Positions 18,048-26,257 of a stretch of 64,000 bases of DNA are shown piece by piece; the stretch's first letter is position 1; every line of letters starts with the position of its first letter. This DNA comes from Streptomyces sp. HUAS 15-9 (GTDB lineage Bacteria; Actinomycetota; Actinomycetes; Streptomycetales; Streptomycetaceae), in NCBI RefSeq assembly GCF_025642155.1, contig NZ_CP106798.1:8680001-8744000 (forward strand), given 5' to 3'. Both the position numbers and the translations under genes were made by a program. The notes below the pieces were generated by a model. It saw only the letters and a program-made list of their open reading frames with translations, was not told where the DNA came from and searched no databases.

Positions 18048-18331
18048 CTACGGCGCCACGGGGTCACCCTCGCCCAGTTGCACCCACCACACGTCATCGT
18101 GATCGCGGGTGAGTTCCAGCACCTGTTTGCCTGAGGGCGTTGGACGTACACCTTGACGAGCAGCTCGACGTCGTCGGCGGTCTCTTTGACGTCGGGGTAG
18201 TCCGATTCCACGGCGCGGACGCTGACCTTCACCGCCGGCGTCTTGTGCAGCGAGTACGGGACGGGGTCCGCAACTGCCACCAGACGGTGGCAGCCGTTCC
18301 CGGAACGGCAAGAGCCGCAGTCGTCACCCAC
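18048..18331 (-). pseudogene. Frameshifted hypothetical gene
   Basis: Two overlapping minus-strand frames together give one plausible small protein. The first (ADPVPYSLHKTPAVKVSVRA, then DDVELLVKVYVQRP) runs until about 18135. A one-base shift then continues it as SGKQVLELTRDHDDVWWVQL to the stop at 18048. The product would be a charged beta-rich protein of about 90 residues of unknown family. Confidence 0.5.
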
Positions 18332-18480
18332 AGGCGTTTCCTGTACGACCCGGTCACCAGTACCATCCCGGAGCGACGTGGTAGATGCCCGCTCACGTCC
18401 CCGTGCTCGAGACGGAATCGGGGCGTTTGTTCATACGGGCGCTGCCGTGTGCGCTCACGTAAGCCTTTCCATGGGAAATT

Positions 18481-18639
18481 CTAGTGACGACGCCTGCGTG
18501 GTCCCAGCCGCCGTGGCTTTGCCAGTTGAAAGAAGACGGTGTCACCGGCCTTGGCTTCATTCTGCTTTGGTTCGGTACTGATGCTGATGTAGCCGTTGCG
18601 ATTGTCCACGCCCTGCTTGTTCCTGCTTACATCCTTCAT
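18481..18639 (-). CDS. Possible 52-residue hypothetical protein
   Basis: An ATG-started frame with unusual low-GC-type composition (DVSRNKQGVDNRNGYISIST, then GDTVFFQLAK) and a basic Arg-rich end. The ribosome binding site (AGGGGA) is too close to the ATG to be convincing. It could be a piece of a lost exported protein rather than a gene in its own right. Family not recognised. Confidence 0.3.
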   Translation of the reverse strand: MKDVSRNKQGVDNRNGYISISTEPKQNEAKAGDTVFFQLAKPRRLGPRRRRH

Positions 18640-18679
18640 TCCCCTGCCGCCCACACGCGCGACTCCCTCAAGGCGAACG

Positions 18680-18810
18680 GGCGTGCGCCGTGCACCGGCC
18701 GCATGCTGGTGGGCCCGGCACGAGGTTCCCAAGGCGCTCAGGCAGGTCCCGGCACGGACGCCGGTGCGGATCCGGAACAGGATCCCGTCGATGACCACCC
18801 GGTGGCCGCT
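18680..18810 (-). mobile_element. IS5-family transposase, N-terminal fragment
   Basis: On the minus strand VVIDGILFRIRTGV is followed, after a one-base shift, by RDLPERLGN. Together they match the conserved IS5-type N-terminal segment ([20 protein letters not shown]). Only about 40 codons survive and the frame is broken, so this is a relic. Confidence 0.65.
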
Positions 18811-18854
18811 TCAACGCCCGTGCCGGCACCCGGACTTCGGGAGATGCGGCGAAC

Positions 18855-19688
18855 CTAGCGAAGCCCGGCGAAGAGGTCGTTCTCAGGCACGGCGGTGCTG
18901 GTGGTGTCCTGGACGCGTACGAAGGTCTCGACGCCCATCAATTCGGTGAACCTTTTCTGGCCCATCTTGAGGAAGAAGATGTTCTCGCCCTGGCTTGCGT
19001 GCGCGGCCAGGGCATCGAACTTCTGGGGGCCGTACGCGCTGGTGTCCACCCAGGTGGTGATCTCCTCGTCGGGGAGTCCGATCTCGGCCATCGCGGCGGC
19101 CTCGGCGGGATCCGGCTCCTGCCAGTCCGCGCCGAACTCGCGCATGGTCTCGCCGAACCGCTGCATCATTGAGCGGGGCGCCGTCGTCCAGTACACCTTC
19201 GGCGTCGCCTCGGTCAGTGCCAGCGCCGCCATCGTGATGCGATTCGCCTGGATGTGGTCGGGGTGGCCGTAGAAACCGTTCTCGTCGTAGGTGACGACCA
19301 CATCGGGTTGGTAGCGGCGCAGGAGTTCCGCGAGTCGGGCAGCGCCCTCCTCCACGGGTGTCTGCCAGAAGGATCCGGGGGCGTTGTTGGTCGGCCAGCC
19401 CATCATCCCGGAGTCGGCGTAGTCCAGCATCTCCAGATGACTGACCTTCAGGATGTCGCAGCTTGCCTCGAGTTCTTGGCGCCGCATCAAGGCGACAGTT
19501 GCCGGCTCGTGCCCAGGATCGCCCGGTTTGACACCGCCCGGTCCGTCTCCGCAACTGCCGTCGGTGCACGTCACGAGGACCGTGCGGATGCCCTCCGCCG
19601 CGTACCGCGCGAGGACGCCTCCCGTTCCGGTGGCCTCGTCGTCGGGGTGGGCGTGCACCGCCATCAGCGTCAAGGGCCGGTCATTCAT
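18855..19688 (-). CDS. PIG-L/LmbE-family N-acetylglucosaminyl deacetylase
   Basis: A 277-residue zinc deacetylase of the PIG-L family, the group containing MshB (mycothiol biosynthesis) and Mca (mycothiol conjugate amidase). The zinc motif is HAHPDDE at residues 12-18, and the second His is in GHPDHIQANR. The CTDGSCGD and DYADSGMMGW segments are those of the MshB/Mca branch. The ATG at 19688 has GGAGG nine bases upstream. In actinobacteria such proteins act in mycothiol chemistry, and this may be a paralogue used in detoxification or metabolite tailoring. IS5-type fragments lie on either side, so it may have moved with mobile DNA. Confidence 0.93.
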   Translation of the reverse strand: MNDRPLTLMAVHAHPDDEATGTGGVLARYAAEGIRTVLVTCTDGSCGDGPGGVKPGDPGHEPATVALMRRQELEASCDILKVSHLEMLDYADSGMMGWPTNNAPGSFWQTPVEEGAARLAELLRRYQPDVVVTYDENGFYGHPDHIQANRITMAALALTEATPKVYWTTAPRSMMQRFGETMREFGADWQEPDPAEAAAMAEIGLPDEEITTWVDTSAYGPQKFDALAAHASQGENIFFLKMGQKRFTELMGVETFVRVQDTTSTAVPENDLFAGLR

Positions 19689-19805
19689 GAAACATTCCTC
19701 CTGTGTCAAATGGTCTCGGTCCGAGTCTGCGGCAAGGTGTATGACAACGGCTAATAATGAGGTGGATCGGCCCTGATGACCGTTGCCGACAGCGGCGATG
19801 GGGAC

Positions 19806-19975
19806 CCGCCCCTTGTGGTCATCGACACCCAGTTCGTCCGCGTGGCCGCCGGTGTCCCCAGGACCACGACAGGACTGGATGTCGACAAGAAGATGTCTGG
19901 GCGCCGGCGGGGCCTGGTCGTGGATGTGATGGGGCGAATCACGGCGTCGTGGTGCTGGCCGCCTCCGCGCACCGT
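19806..19975 (+). mobile_element. IS5-family transposase, catalytic-core fragment
   Basis: PPLVVIDTQFVRVAAGVPRT and KKMSGRRRGLVVDVMG match the first catalytic-Asp region of IS5 transposases. A frameshift near 19940 moves the next conserved piece (GVVVLAASAH) into another frame. No complete element or inverted repeats are evident. The following 480 bp to the lipoprotein relic have only unrecognised frames. Confidence 0.7.
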
Positions 19976-20460
19976 CACGCCCAAGCCCACAGGCGCCAAG
20001 CGCGCCGAACTGCTCCGCGCCCTTGCCGCAGCCGACCCGGACATCGTGAAGTACGAGGACAAGGCCATCCACGCCGCACGCAACCAGCGCAGCGCCATCA
20101 ACAGCGGCAGCAGCAAGGCCGACCGGCAGCATCCCAGCGCTTCACCTACAAAGATGTCACGACCACCGAAGCCCAGGGGAACCAGATCTCGGGGACGGGC
20201 GTGGTCGACCAGGCCCGCCTGGGAGGCGGACACCCCGATGGTCCGATCGCCTCGGGCGACCTCACGTCTGCGGCCAGCGCAGCGTCACATCTGATGGGAT
20301 GAGGGAGCGTCTGGAGAGGCTGCACGAGATCGTGCGAGGGAGCTGATCATCCAGCCGGTCGGTGTGGAACCTTGGCGCGCCTGCCCGCATCCAGTTGTCC
20401 GGTGGGGCAGGAGCGGCGGCACTCGGCCATGCGGGAGCGGCGTCACCCAGGGGAGATCTC
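19976..20460. other. Degraded stretch without a clear gene
   Basis: Several overlapping open frames but no recognisable domain. A protein-like segment (FTYKDVTTTEAQGNQISGTG) near 20140-20200 has no start. Probably accumulated fragments next to the transposase relic. Confidence 0.4.
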
Positions 20461-20760
20461 ATGTCACGGCGGACATCGACGGTCCGCACAGTCGGCCTGG
20501 TGATGCTGCTGAGCGTCGCCGCCTGCGGCCGGAGCGACAGCGTCTCGGGAACCCGGATTGCCGCATGTGGAACGGCCCAGATGAGCTGGAAGATGACCCT
20601 TCTCCCGGGCAAGCCGCACAACACACCGACGGCGACGCTCAGCGCCGCGCACAAGGGATCCAAGCCGTGCGCCTTCGACGGCTACCCGAAGCTCAGTGTG
20701 TACGTCGGCAAGGGGCTGTCGGCCGACTCCAGGCCGAAGGAGTCCATGCCGCCTGCGGTC
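20461..20760 (+). pseudogene. Truncated DUF4232-like lipoprotein
   Basis: The ATG at 20461 opens a lipoprotein-type leader (VRTVGLVMLLSVAAC, lipobox Cys at residue 22). A segment typical of streptomycete DUF4232 proteins follows (Cys, a Pro/Thr strand, then SKPCAFDGYPKLSVYVGKG). After about residue 97 the sequence loses family character, and the open frame runs on into the histidine kinase gene. The 3' half of the domain is missing, so this is a relic or a fragment fused by chance to the downstream frame. Confidence 0.6.
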
Positions 20761-21053
20761 GTAGCGGATTCGGGGCCGGACGCCTCTGCGCGGCTATCCG
20801 GGCATTGGAGCACCCACGTGCAGCCAGCAGCACGACAGTCGTGCGCTGCGGGCCTGATGCGGGGTTTTGCGACCGTGGGCCATCATCTTGAGCCGGTGGC
20901 GCCCGCGGGCGGTCAAGGGGAGCGACACGGCCTGGGTCATGATCGAGCTCCCTCACGCCGCGCTCACGGTCGGCCGGATCCCCGAGGCCTCCTTCCTCCC
21001 CGGCACGCGGGGCCGCGCCAGTGGGGGCATCGAGACCAGCGACAGCAGGTGAT
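20761..21053. other. Remnant stretch upstream of the LytS-type kinase
   Basis: About 290 bp that lie in the extended frame of the kinase but have no protein-like sequence. It probably contains the promoter of the two-component operon. Confidence 0.4.
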
Positions 21054-21094
21054 CCGTCCCCTGTGGTCCAAGGCCCGTCCCCTGTGGTCCAAGG
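21054..21094. promoter_or_regulatory. Perfect 20-bp direct repeat at 21-bp period, candidate LytTR operator
   Basis: CCGTCCCCTGTGGTCCAAGG occurs at 21054-21073 and again, without mismatch, at 21075-21094. The 21-bp period equals two helical turns. LytTR response regulators bind pairs of direct repeats about 21 bp apart. The repeat lies 69 bp upstream of the kinase gene whose partner is a LytTR regulator, so autoregulation is the obvious hypothesis. The sequence does not obviously match the published LytTR consensus. Confidence 0.55.
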
Positions 21095-21162
21095 ACGGGG
21101 CATCCGGACGGCCGACCACCGGCCCGCCGCGCGTGCGGGCCGGAGCGGCTACCGTGTCCGGC

Positions 21163-22386
21163 ATGGCGGGCATATTCCGGTCGCGGAGATGGCTGCGCCG
21201 GCACGCCGGATTCGACGGGCGGGCGGGGCAGGCGACGTTCGAGGCGCTGCACCGTGCGTCCCTCGCGGCGCCGGCGCTGCGTGGCGGGCTGACCATGTCG
21301 TCGGCCGGCGCGGCCACGCGGCATCTGCGCGCGCTGCTGGGCACCCCGGCGCTGGCCGTCACGGACTCCGAACGCGTGCTGGCCTGGGACGGGGCCGGCA
21401 AGCATCACACCGGCTCCGCCGTCGGTCTCGCAGCGGAGGCGCTCGCGGGTGGCCGGACCGCCGTGCTGAAGGCCGACGGGGTGTGGTGCGGGGACGCGCG
21501 CTGCGAGGTCCGGGAGGCTGTCGTGGCGCCGCTCGTGGTGGAGGACCGGATCGAGGGCGCGCTGCTGGCGTACGCCCCCGGAGTGTCGGCGGGGCTGGTC
21601 CGGGCCACCGGAGAGGTGGCCCGCTGGATGTCCGGCCAGCTCGAGCTCGCGGAACTGCACCGGTCCCGGACCCGCTTGGTGGAGGCGGAGCTGCGGGCGC
21701 TGCGCGCGCAGATCTCGCCGCACTTCTCGTGCAACGCGCTGACCGCGATCGCCTCCTTCGTCCGCACCGATCCTGAGCGGGCCCGCGAACTGCTACTGGA
21801 TTTCGCCGACTTCACGCGCTACTCCTTCCGCCGCCACGGCGAGTTCACCACGCTGGCCGAGGAGTTCCGCTCGATCGGCCAGTACCTGCTGCTGGAGCAG
21901 GCACGTTTCGGCGAACGACTGCAAGTCGACGTGCGGGCGGCACCGGAGGTGCTCCCGGTGGCGGTGCCGTTCCTGTGCGTGCAGCCGCTGATCGAGAACG
22001 CGGTGCGGCACGGTTTCGAGGGCAGGACCGGACCCGGGCAGATCACCGTGCTCGCCTGGGACGCGGGCGCCGAGGCCCACATCACGGTGGAGGACGACGG
22101 CGTGGGAATGGATCCCGAGCATCTGCGGCGCGTCCTGGCCGCGGGCGGGGCCGGGAGCCCGGGCGGGTCCGGGTCCGCGGCGGCCACCGGTTCGGGCGGG
22201 GTGGGTCTGGGGAACGTCGATGCCAGGCTCCGCCAGGTGTACGGGGACGCGTACGGGCTGGTGGTCGAGACGGCTCTGGGGGCAGGTACCAAGGTGCGGA
22301 TCCGGGTGCCCAAGTACCGTGCGGGCGTGGTCGCTCCGGCGGCCGGCGGAGACCGCCCGGCCGAAGGACAGGACACGCTCAGTTGA
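21163..22386 (+). CDS. LytS-type sensor histidine kinase (His_kinase family) with GAF-like input
   Basis: A 407-residue cytosolic sensor kinase. Residues about 45-160 form a GAF-like input domain with a Cys pair (Cys109, Cys114 in WCGDARCE). A coiled segment leads to the His_kinase domain, with phospho-acceptor His187 in RAQISPHFSCNAL. The usual sequence there is PHFLFN or PHFIYN, so SC is unusual. The HATPase domain has the N-box PLIENAVRHGFEG and the G-boxes DDGVGMD and GVGLGNVDARL. No membrane segment is present, unlike LytS or BtsS. The ATG at 21163 is chosen because the family sequence begins there. The cognate regulator gene follows after 82 bp. Known relatives (BtsS, YpdA, LytS) sense pyruvate or the energy state and control carboxylate transport. 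Confidence 0.92.
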   Translation: MAGIFRSRRWLRRHAGFDGRAGQATFEALHRASLAAPALRGGLTMSSAGAATRHLRALLGTPALAVTDSERVLAWDGAGKHHTGSAVGLAAEALAGGRTAVLKADGVWCGDARCEVREAVVAPLVVEDRIEGALLAYAPGVSAGLVRATGEVARWMSGQLELAELHRSRTRLVEAELRALRAQISPHFSCNALTAIASFVRTDPERARELLLDFADFTRYSFRRHGEFTTLAEEFRSIGQYLLLEQARFGERLQVDVRAAPEVLPVAVPFLCVQPLIENAVRHGFEGRTGPGQITVLAWDAGAEAHITVEDDGVGMDPEHLRRVLAAGGAGSPGGSGSAAATGSGGVGLGNVDARLRQVYGDAYGLVVETALGAGTKVRIRVPKYRAGVVAPAAGGDRPAEGQDTLS

Positions 22387-22468
22387 GCGCAACTCCGTTC
22401 ACGGATGTGGCCAACCCCACATGTTCCGGGGGATTGACCCGCTGTGCGGGGAATGCTCCTATTCGCGC

Positions 22469-23275
22469 ATGCTGAGCATCCTGGTGGTCGACGACGAGCC
22501 CCACGCCCTGGAGGAACTCGTCTACCTGCTCGGGCTCGAACCCGCCGTCGGCTCCGTGGAGTCCGCCGCCGACGGCGCCGCGGCGCTGCTGGCGCTGGAC
22601 CGCGCACTGGCCGAGAACCGTCCCGTGGACGCGGTGTTCCTCGACATCCGCATGCCGGGGCTGGACGGACTGGAGGTGGCCCGGGTCCTGTCCCGGTTCG
22701 CCGCGCCGCCGCCGGTGGTGTTCGTCACCGCGTACGACGACTTCGCCGTGCCCGCCTTCGAAGTGGGGGCCCTGGACTACCTGCTCAAGCCCGCGCGCGC
22801 CCAGCGGCTCGCCGAAACCGTCCGGCGCATCGCCGAGCGGCGCGCGAACCCGGTTCCCACGGACCGCGACCCCGCTCCTGCCGAGCCTCCGGCGTCCGCG
22901 GAGCAGCCCACCGACGACCAGTTGATCGCTGTCGAGCTGTCCGGTATGACGAGGTTCGTCCCACGCTCCGAGGTGCGGCACGTGGAGGCGTGCGGCGACT
23001 ACGTACGTCTGTTCCTCGAGTCCGGCAGCCATCTGCTGCGGGCGCCGCTGTCCAGCCTGGAGGACCAGTGGCAGGACGCCGGCTTCGTGCGCGTGCACCG
23101 CCGCCACCTCGTCGCCACCAGCCATATCGAGGAGCTGATGACCGACTGCGGGCGGCTGTCGGTGCGCGTGGCCGGCGCCGTCGTGCCGGTCAGCCGCCGC
23201 AGCAGCCGGAAGCTGCGCGAGATGCTGCTGCCCCCGTCCGGCCCGCCGAGGGGCCAGAGGGCCGCCGATGGGTGA
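22469..23275 (+). CDS. LytTR-family response regulator
   Basis: A 268-residue regulator. The receiver domain (1-120) has the acidic pair DDE at 8-10, phospho-acceptor Asp59 in FLDIRMPG, Thr in FVTAYDD and Lys in LLKPAR. A Pro/Ala linker (about 125-150) joins it to a C-terminal LytTR DNA-binding domain (about 152-255: VRHVEACGDYVRLFL, then GFVRVHRRHLVATSHIEEL). LytTR domains bind direct repeats with a 21-bp period, as seen upstream of the kinase gene. Its stop codon overlaps the start of the small membrane-protein gene by eight bases, tying the regulator to the symporter operon. Confidence 0.95.
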   Translation: MLSILVVDDEPHALEELVYLLGLEPAVGSVESAADGAAALLALDRALAENRPVDAVFLDIRMPGLDGLEVARVLSRFAAPPPVVFVTAYDDFAVPAFEVGALDYLLKPARAQRLAETVRRIAERRANPVPTDRDPAPAEPPASAEQPTDDQLIAVELSGMTRFVPRSEVRHVEACGDYVRLFLESGSHLLRAPLSSLEDQWQDAGFVRVHRRHLVATSHIEELMTDCGRLSVRVAGAVVPVSRRSSRKLREMLLPPSGPPRGQRAADG

Positions 23276-23642
23276 ACCGGCGCGGCGCGTGGCCGTCACC
23301 CATCCCCGCACCCGGGCCGCCCGGCCCGGCCGGCGAGGCGCCGTGGTACGGGACGTACACGAGCAGACCGCGCTCGGCGAGGTCTACGTGAAGGCGCTCA
23401 TGCGCACCCAACTCAGGCTGGGGCTGCTGGTCTGCGGCGCGATCATCCTGCCGCTCGCCGCCTTGCCGCCGCTCCTCTGGTACGTACCGGCGCTGCACCA
23501 CGCGCGGCTATGGGGCGCCGGGCTGCCGTGGCTGCTCCTGGGACTGCCGGCGCACGCGCTGCTGGTGGTGGCCGGAGCCTGCTACGTCCGCCGGACCGAG
23601 CGCCACGAACGCGACTTCGCCGAACACGTCCACCGGTCATGA
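23268..23642 (+). CDS. Small two-helix membrane protein paired with a symporter (DUF485-like)
   Basis: A 124-residue protein with a basic N-terminal tail, a conserved-looking cytoplasmic segment (TALGEVYVKALMRTQLRLGL) and two hydrophobic helices (about 49-70 and 82-103). A charged C-terminus follows. In proteobacteria DUF485 proteins such as YjcH are co-transcribed with the acetate symporter ActP, and this protein has the same size, topology and position. The ATG overlaps the end of the response-regulator gene, and its stop overlaps the symporter ATG (ATGA). Function is probably stabilisation or regulation of the symporter. Confidence 0.8.
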   Translation: MGEPARRVAVTHPRTRAARPGRRGAVVRDVHEQTALGEVYVKALMRTQLRLGLLVCGAIILPLAALPPLLWYVPALHHARLWGAGLPWLLLGLPAHALLVVAGACYVRRTERHERDFAEHVHRS

Positions 23643-25234
23643 ACGCACCGGAGAACCTGGCCGCCGTCCTGCTGGTCGTGGCCGTGACGGTGGCCGTCGG
23701 CGGCTACGGCCTCAAGTCCCGCTCCACGCCGGACTTCTACGTCGCCTCCCGTACGGTCTCGCCGCTGCGCAACGCCGCCGCCGTCAGCGGCGAATACCTC
23801 TCGGCCGCGTCCTATTTGGGTATCGCGGGGCTGCTGGTGGCGTACGGAAGCACGATGCTCTGGTACAGCATCGGGTACACGGCGGGCTATCTGGTCCTGC
23901 TCGTCCTGGTGGCCGCACCGCTGCGCCGGTCGGGGGCCTACACCGTCTCCGACTTCGCCGAGGCACGCCTCGACTCCCTGGCCGTGCGGCGGACGGCCAC
24001 CGCCTTCGTAGTGCTCATCGGGTGGTTCTACCAGGTGCCACAACTCCAGGGCGCGGGGCTGGTCCTGCACGCCACGCTCGGCGCGCCCGCCTGGTCGGGC
24101 GCCCTGCTGGTGACGGCGGTGGTGCTGGTCGGCATGGTCACCGGGGGCATGCGCAGCGTCACCCTCGTCCAGGCCGTCCAGTTCTGGCTGAAGCTCGCCG
24201 CGCTCGCCATTCCGGCGATCGTCCTGCTGCTCGTCTGGCGCGGAGTCTGGCACCCGTCCGGCGGCCCGGCCGCCACCTCCGCACCCGCCGCACCCGGGCC
24301 AACTGCGCACGCGGGGTCGCCCTGGGCAGCGATCACTCAGGGCGGCGGGCGCGGGCTCTACAGCCTCTACTCACTGATGGTGGCCACCTTCCTCGGGGCG
24401 ATGGGCATGCCGCACGTCATTGCCCGCTTCTACACCAACCCGGACGGCCGCGCGGCCCGCCGCACGACGGTCGGCGTCCTCGGCCTGCTCGGCCTCTTCT
24501 ATCTGCTGCCCGAGGTGTACGGCGGCCTCGGGCGGCTCTTCGCGCCCGGCCTGGCCCAGGCGAACCGGGCGGACACCGTGGTGCTGCTGCTGCCCGGACG
24601 ACTGGTGCCCGGCGCCGCGGGGCAACTGCTGACGGCGCTGGTGGTCGCGGGTGCCTTCGCTGCCTTCCTGTCGACCTGTTCCGGGCTGGCCCTGTCGGTC
24701 GCCGCCGTGCTCTCGCAGGACCTCCTCGGCGGGGATGTGCGGGGTTTCCGCCGGGCCTCCGCGGTCGCCGTGCTCACACCCTGCGGCATCGCGCTGCTGT
24801 TGTCGCAGAGCGGGGTGTCCGTGGCCCACGAGGTCGGCCTGATCTTCTCGGTGGCCGCGTCCACCTTCTGCCCGCTGCTGGTCCTGGGCATCTGGTGGCG
24901 GGGACTCACCGCGCCCGGAGCCGTCGCCGGGATGCTGGTCGGCGGAGGGCTGTCGGCAGCGGCAGTCATGGGGACGCTGCTGGGGGCGGGCGGCCTCGGC
25001 TGGGCCGGGACGCTGCTCGCCCAGCCCGCCGCCTGGAGCGTGCCGGCGGCGGTCCTGACCATGGTGGGCGTCTCCCTGGCCACACGCGGCCGGGTGCCCG
25101 CGGGTGCTTCCGTCATGCTGGCCCGGCTGCATCTGCCGGAGGCGCTGGCGGCCGAGACGACCGACCGTTCGGCGGTGGAGGGCGACCGTTCATCCCCGGA
25201 CCACGGCCGTCCGTCGCGCCACGGGCACCACTGA
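23639..25234 (+). CDS. Sodium:solute symporter, acetate/monocarboxylate (ActP/MctC-like)
   Basis: A 531-residue SSS-family permease with about 13 hydrophobic segments. The N-terminal YGLKSRSTPDFYVASRTV and AVSGEYLSAASYLGIAGL segments are the hallmark of the ActP/MctC branch, which takes up acetate, propionate or pyruvate with Na+ or H+. GMRSVTLVQAVQFWLK and MGMPHVIARFYTNPD are further branch motifs. A His/Ser-rich tail ends the protein. It is translationally coupled to the upstream small membrane protein. The acetate channel and acetyl-CoA synthetase genes follow, which supports acetate as a substrate. Confidence 0.93.
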   Translation: MNAPENLAAVLLVVAVTVAVGGYGLKSRSTPDFYVASRTVSPLRNAAAVSGEYLSAASYLGIAGLLVAYGSTMLWYSIGYTAGYLVLLVLVAAPLRRSGAYTVSDFAEARLDSLAVRRTATAFVVLIGWFYQVPQLQGAGLVLHATLGAPAWSGALLVTAVVLVGMVTGGMRSVTLVQAVQFWLKLAALAIPAIVLLLVWRGVWHPSGGPAATSAPAAPGPTAHAGSPWAAITQGGGRGLYSLYSLMVATFLGAMGMPHVIARFYTNPDGRAARRTTVGVLGLLGLFYLLPEVYGGLGRLFAPGLAQANRADTVVLLLPGRLVPGAAGQLLTALVVAGAFAAFLSTCSGLALSVAAVLSQDLLGGDVRGFRRASAVAVLTPCGIALLLSQSGVSVAHEVGLIFSVAASTFCPLLVLGIWWRGLTAPGAVAGMLVGGGLSAAAVMGTLLGAGGLGWAGTLLAQPAAWSVPAAVLTMVGVSLATRGRVPAGASVMLARLHLPEALAAETTDRSAVEGDRSSPDHGRPSRHGHH

Positions 25235-25531
25235 TCGACAGGTTCCGTACGGGGGCTCCCGGCCGGGGCACGGGTGCCGCACAGTAACCGGCCAGAGCGC
25301 AACACCGCGCAGCACCACGGAACGCCCGGCCGCCCAGCCGCTCCCGGACCGGGAGCGGCAGCCGGACCTTGCGCACCACCCCCGTACGCGGGCAACCGCG
25401 GTGTCCGGCCCCGACCCCCGGCCGATCCGCAGCCCACCGCAACTCCTGCCGCCGCCCGCGTCCGTGACCCCCGCACCACGACGTCCCAGGACCCGCGCCT
25501 GAGCCGGCGTCCCTCGAGACAAGGACCCGCC
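25235..25531. other. Intergenic region between the symporter and the acetate channel
   Basis: Nearly 300 bp without a gene. It contains the strong palindrome at 25337-25359 and Pro/Thr-type codon runs that are probably not translated. A separate promoter for the downstream acetate genes is likely here. Confidence 0.5.
25337..25359. promoter_or_regulatory. 23-bp perfect-arm palindrome
   Basis: GCCGCTCCCGG, one A, then CCGGGAGCGGC: 11-bp arms without mismatch. It could be an operator for the second half of the cluster or a hairpin that terminates or stabilises the symporter transcript. The near-absent loop favours a protein-binding palindrome. Confidence 0.45.
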
Positions 25532-26188
25532 ATGACCCAGACCCACGCCAACACGCCCGCCGCCGACACCCCCGGCGCTCGGGAAGAGCAGACCCCGGCC
25601 GCGGCCGCCACTCCGCACCCGCAGATCGCCGACCCCGGCCCGCTGGGGCTGGCGGCGTTCGCCCTCACCACCTTCGTGCTCTCCGTCTTCAACGCCGGTC
25701 TGATCAAGGACGGGTCGCTGGAGGCCGTCGTGCTGCCGCTCGCCCTGTGGTACGGCGGCATCGCCCAACTCCTCGCCGGAATGTGGGAGTTCCGCAAGAA
25801 CAACACCTTCGGCGCGGTGGCGTTCACCTCCTACGGCGCCTTCTGGATCTCCTTCGCGGCCTACGTCCAGTTCGTCGCGCCGAAGCTGCCGGCGGCCCAC
25901 GCCTACCAGGCGACCGGCCTGTTCCTGCTCGCCTGGACCCTGTTCACCGCCTACATGACCATCGTCGCCTGCCGGATCAACGGCGTGCTGCTCGCCACGT
26001 TCTCGGTGCTGCTGGTGACCTTCGTGCTGCTCACCGCCGGCGAGCTGGGACAGCGGGCGGCACTGGGGCACATGGGTGGCTGGGCAGGCCTGCTCACCGC
26101 GCTGCTCGCCTGGTACGGCTCGTTCGCCGGGGTGGCCAACGCCACCTGGAAGGGCAGGTCCCTGCCGACCTGGCCGTTCGCGGCCTGA
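25532..26188 (+). CDS. GPR1/FUN34/YaaH-family acetate channel/transporter
   Basis: A 218-residue membrane protein with six predicted helices after a 35-residue Ala/Thr-rich leader. The family motif N/D-P-x-P-L-G-L appears as DPGPLGLAAFALTTF. WYGGIAQLLAGMWEFRKNNTFGAVAF and GAFWISFAA are the other conserved segments. Relatives (SatP, Ato1) carry acetate and succinate and form hexamers. It is followed after 69 bp by acetyl-CoA synthetase, so imported acetate can be activated at once. The Asn of the NPAPLGL motif is Asp here. Confidence 0.93.
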   Translation: MTQTHANTPAADTPGAREEQTPAAAATPHPQIADPGPLGLAAFALTTFVLSVFNAGLIKDGSLEAVVLPLALWYGGIAQLLAGMWEFRKNNTFGAVAFTSYGAFWISFAAYVQFVAPKLPAAHAYQATGLFLLAWTLFTAYMTIVACRINGVLLATFSVLLVTFVLLTAGELGQRAALGHMGGWAGLLTALLAWYGSFAGVANATWKGRSLPTWPFAA

Positions 26189-26257
26189 CCCCGCCAGTAC
26201 CGACCACCGACCACCGACCGCCCGACCGACCACAAGCACGAGCACGAGGGAGTCATC

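Noticed and set aside
18680..19975. A composite transposon carrying the PIG-L gene
   Set aside because: The flanking IS5 pieces are different parts of transposases in opposite orientation, with no terminal repeats; a composite cannot be shown.
21054..21094. Direct repeat as a small CRISPR array
   Set aside because: Only two copies with a one-base gap and no spacers.
20362..22386. A single 674-codon frame fusing a lipoprotein-like leader to the histidine kinase
   Set aside because: The middle 160 codons have no protein character and contain the direct repeat; the DUF4232-like part and the kinase are better read as separate.
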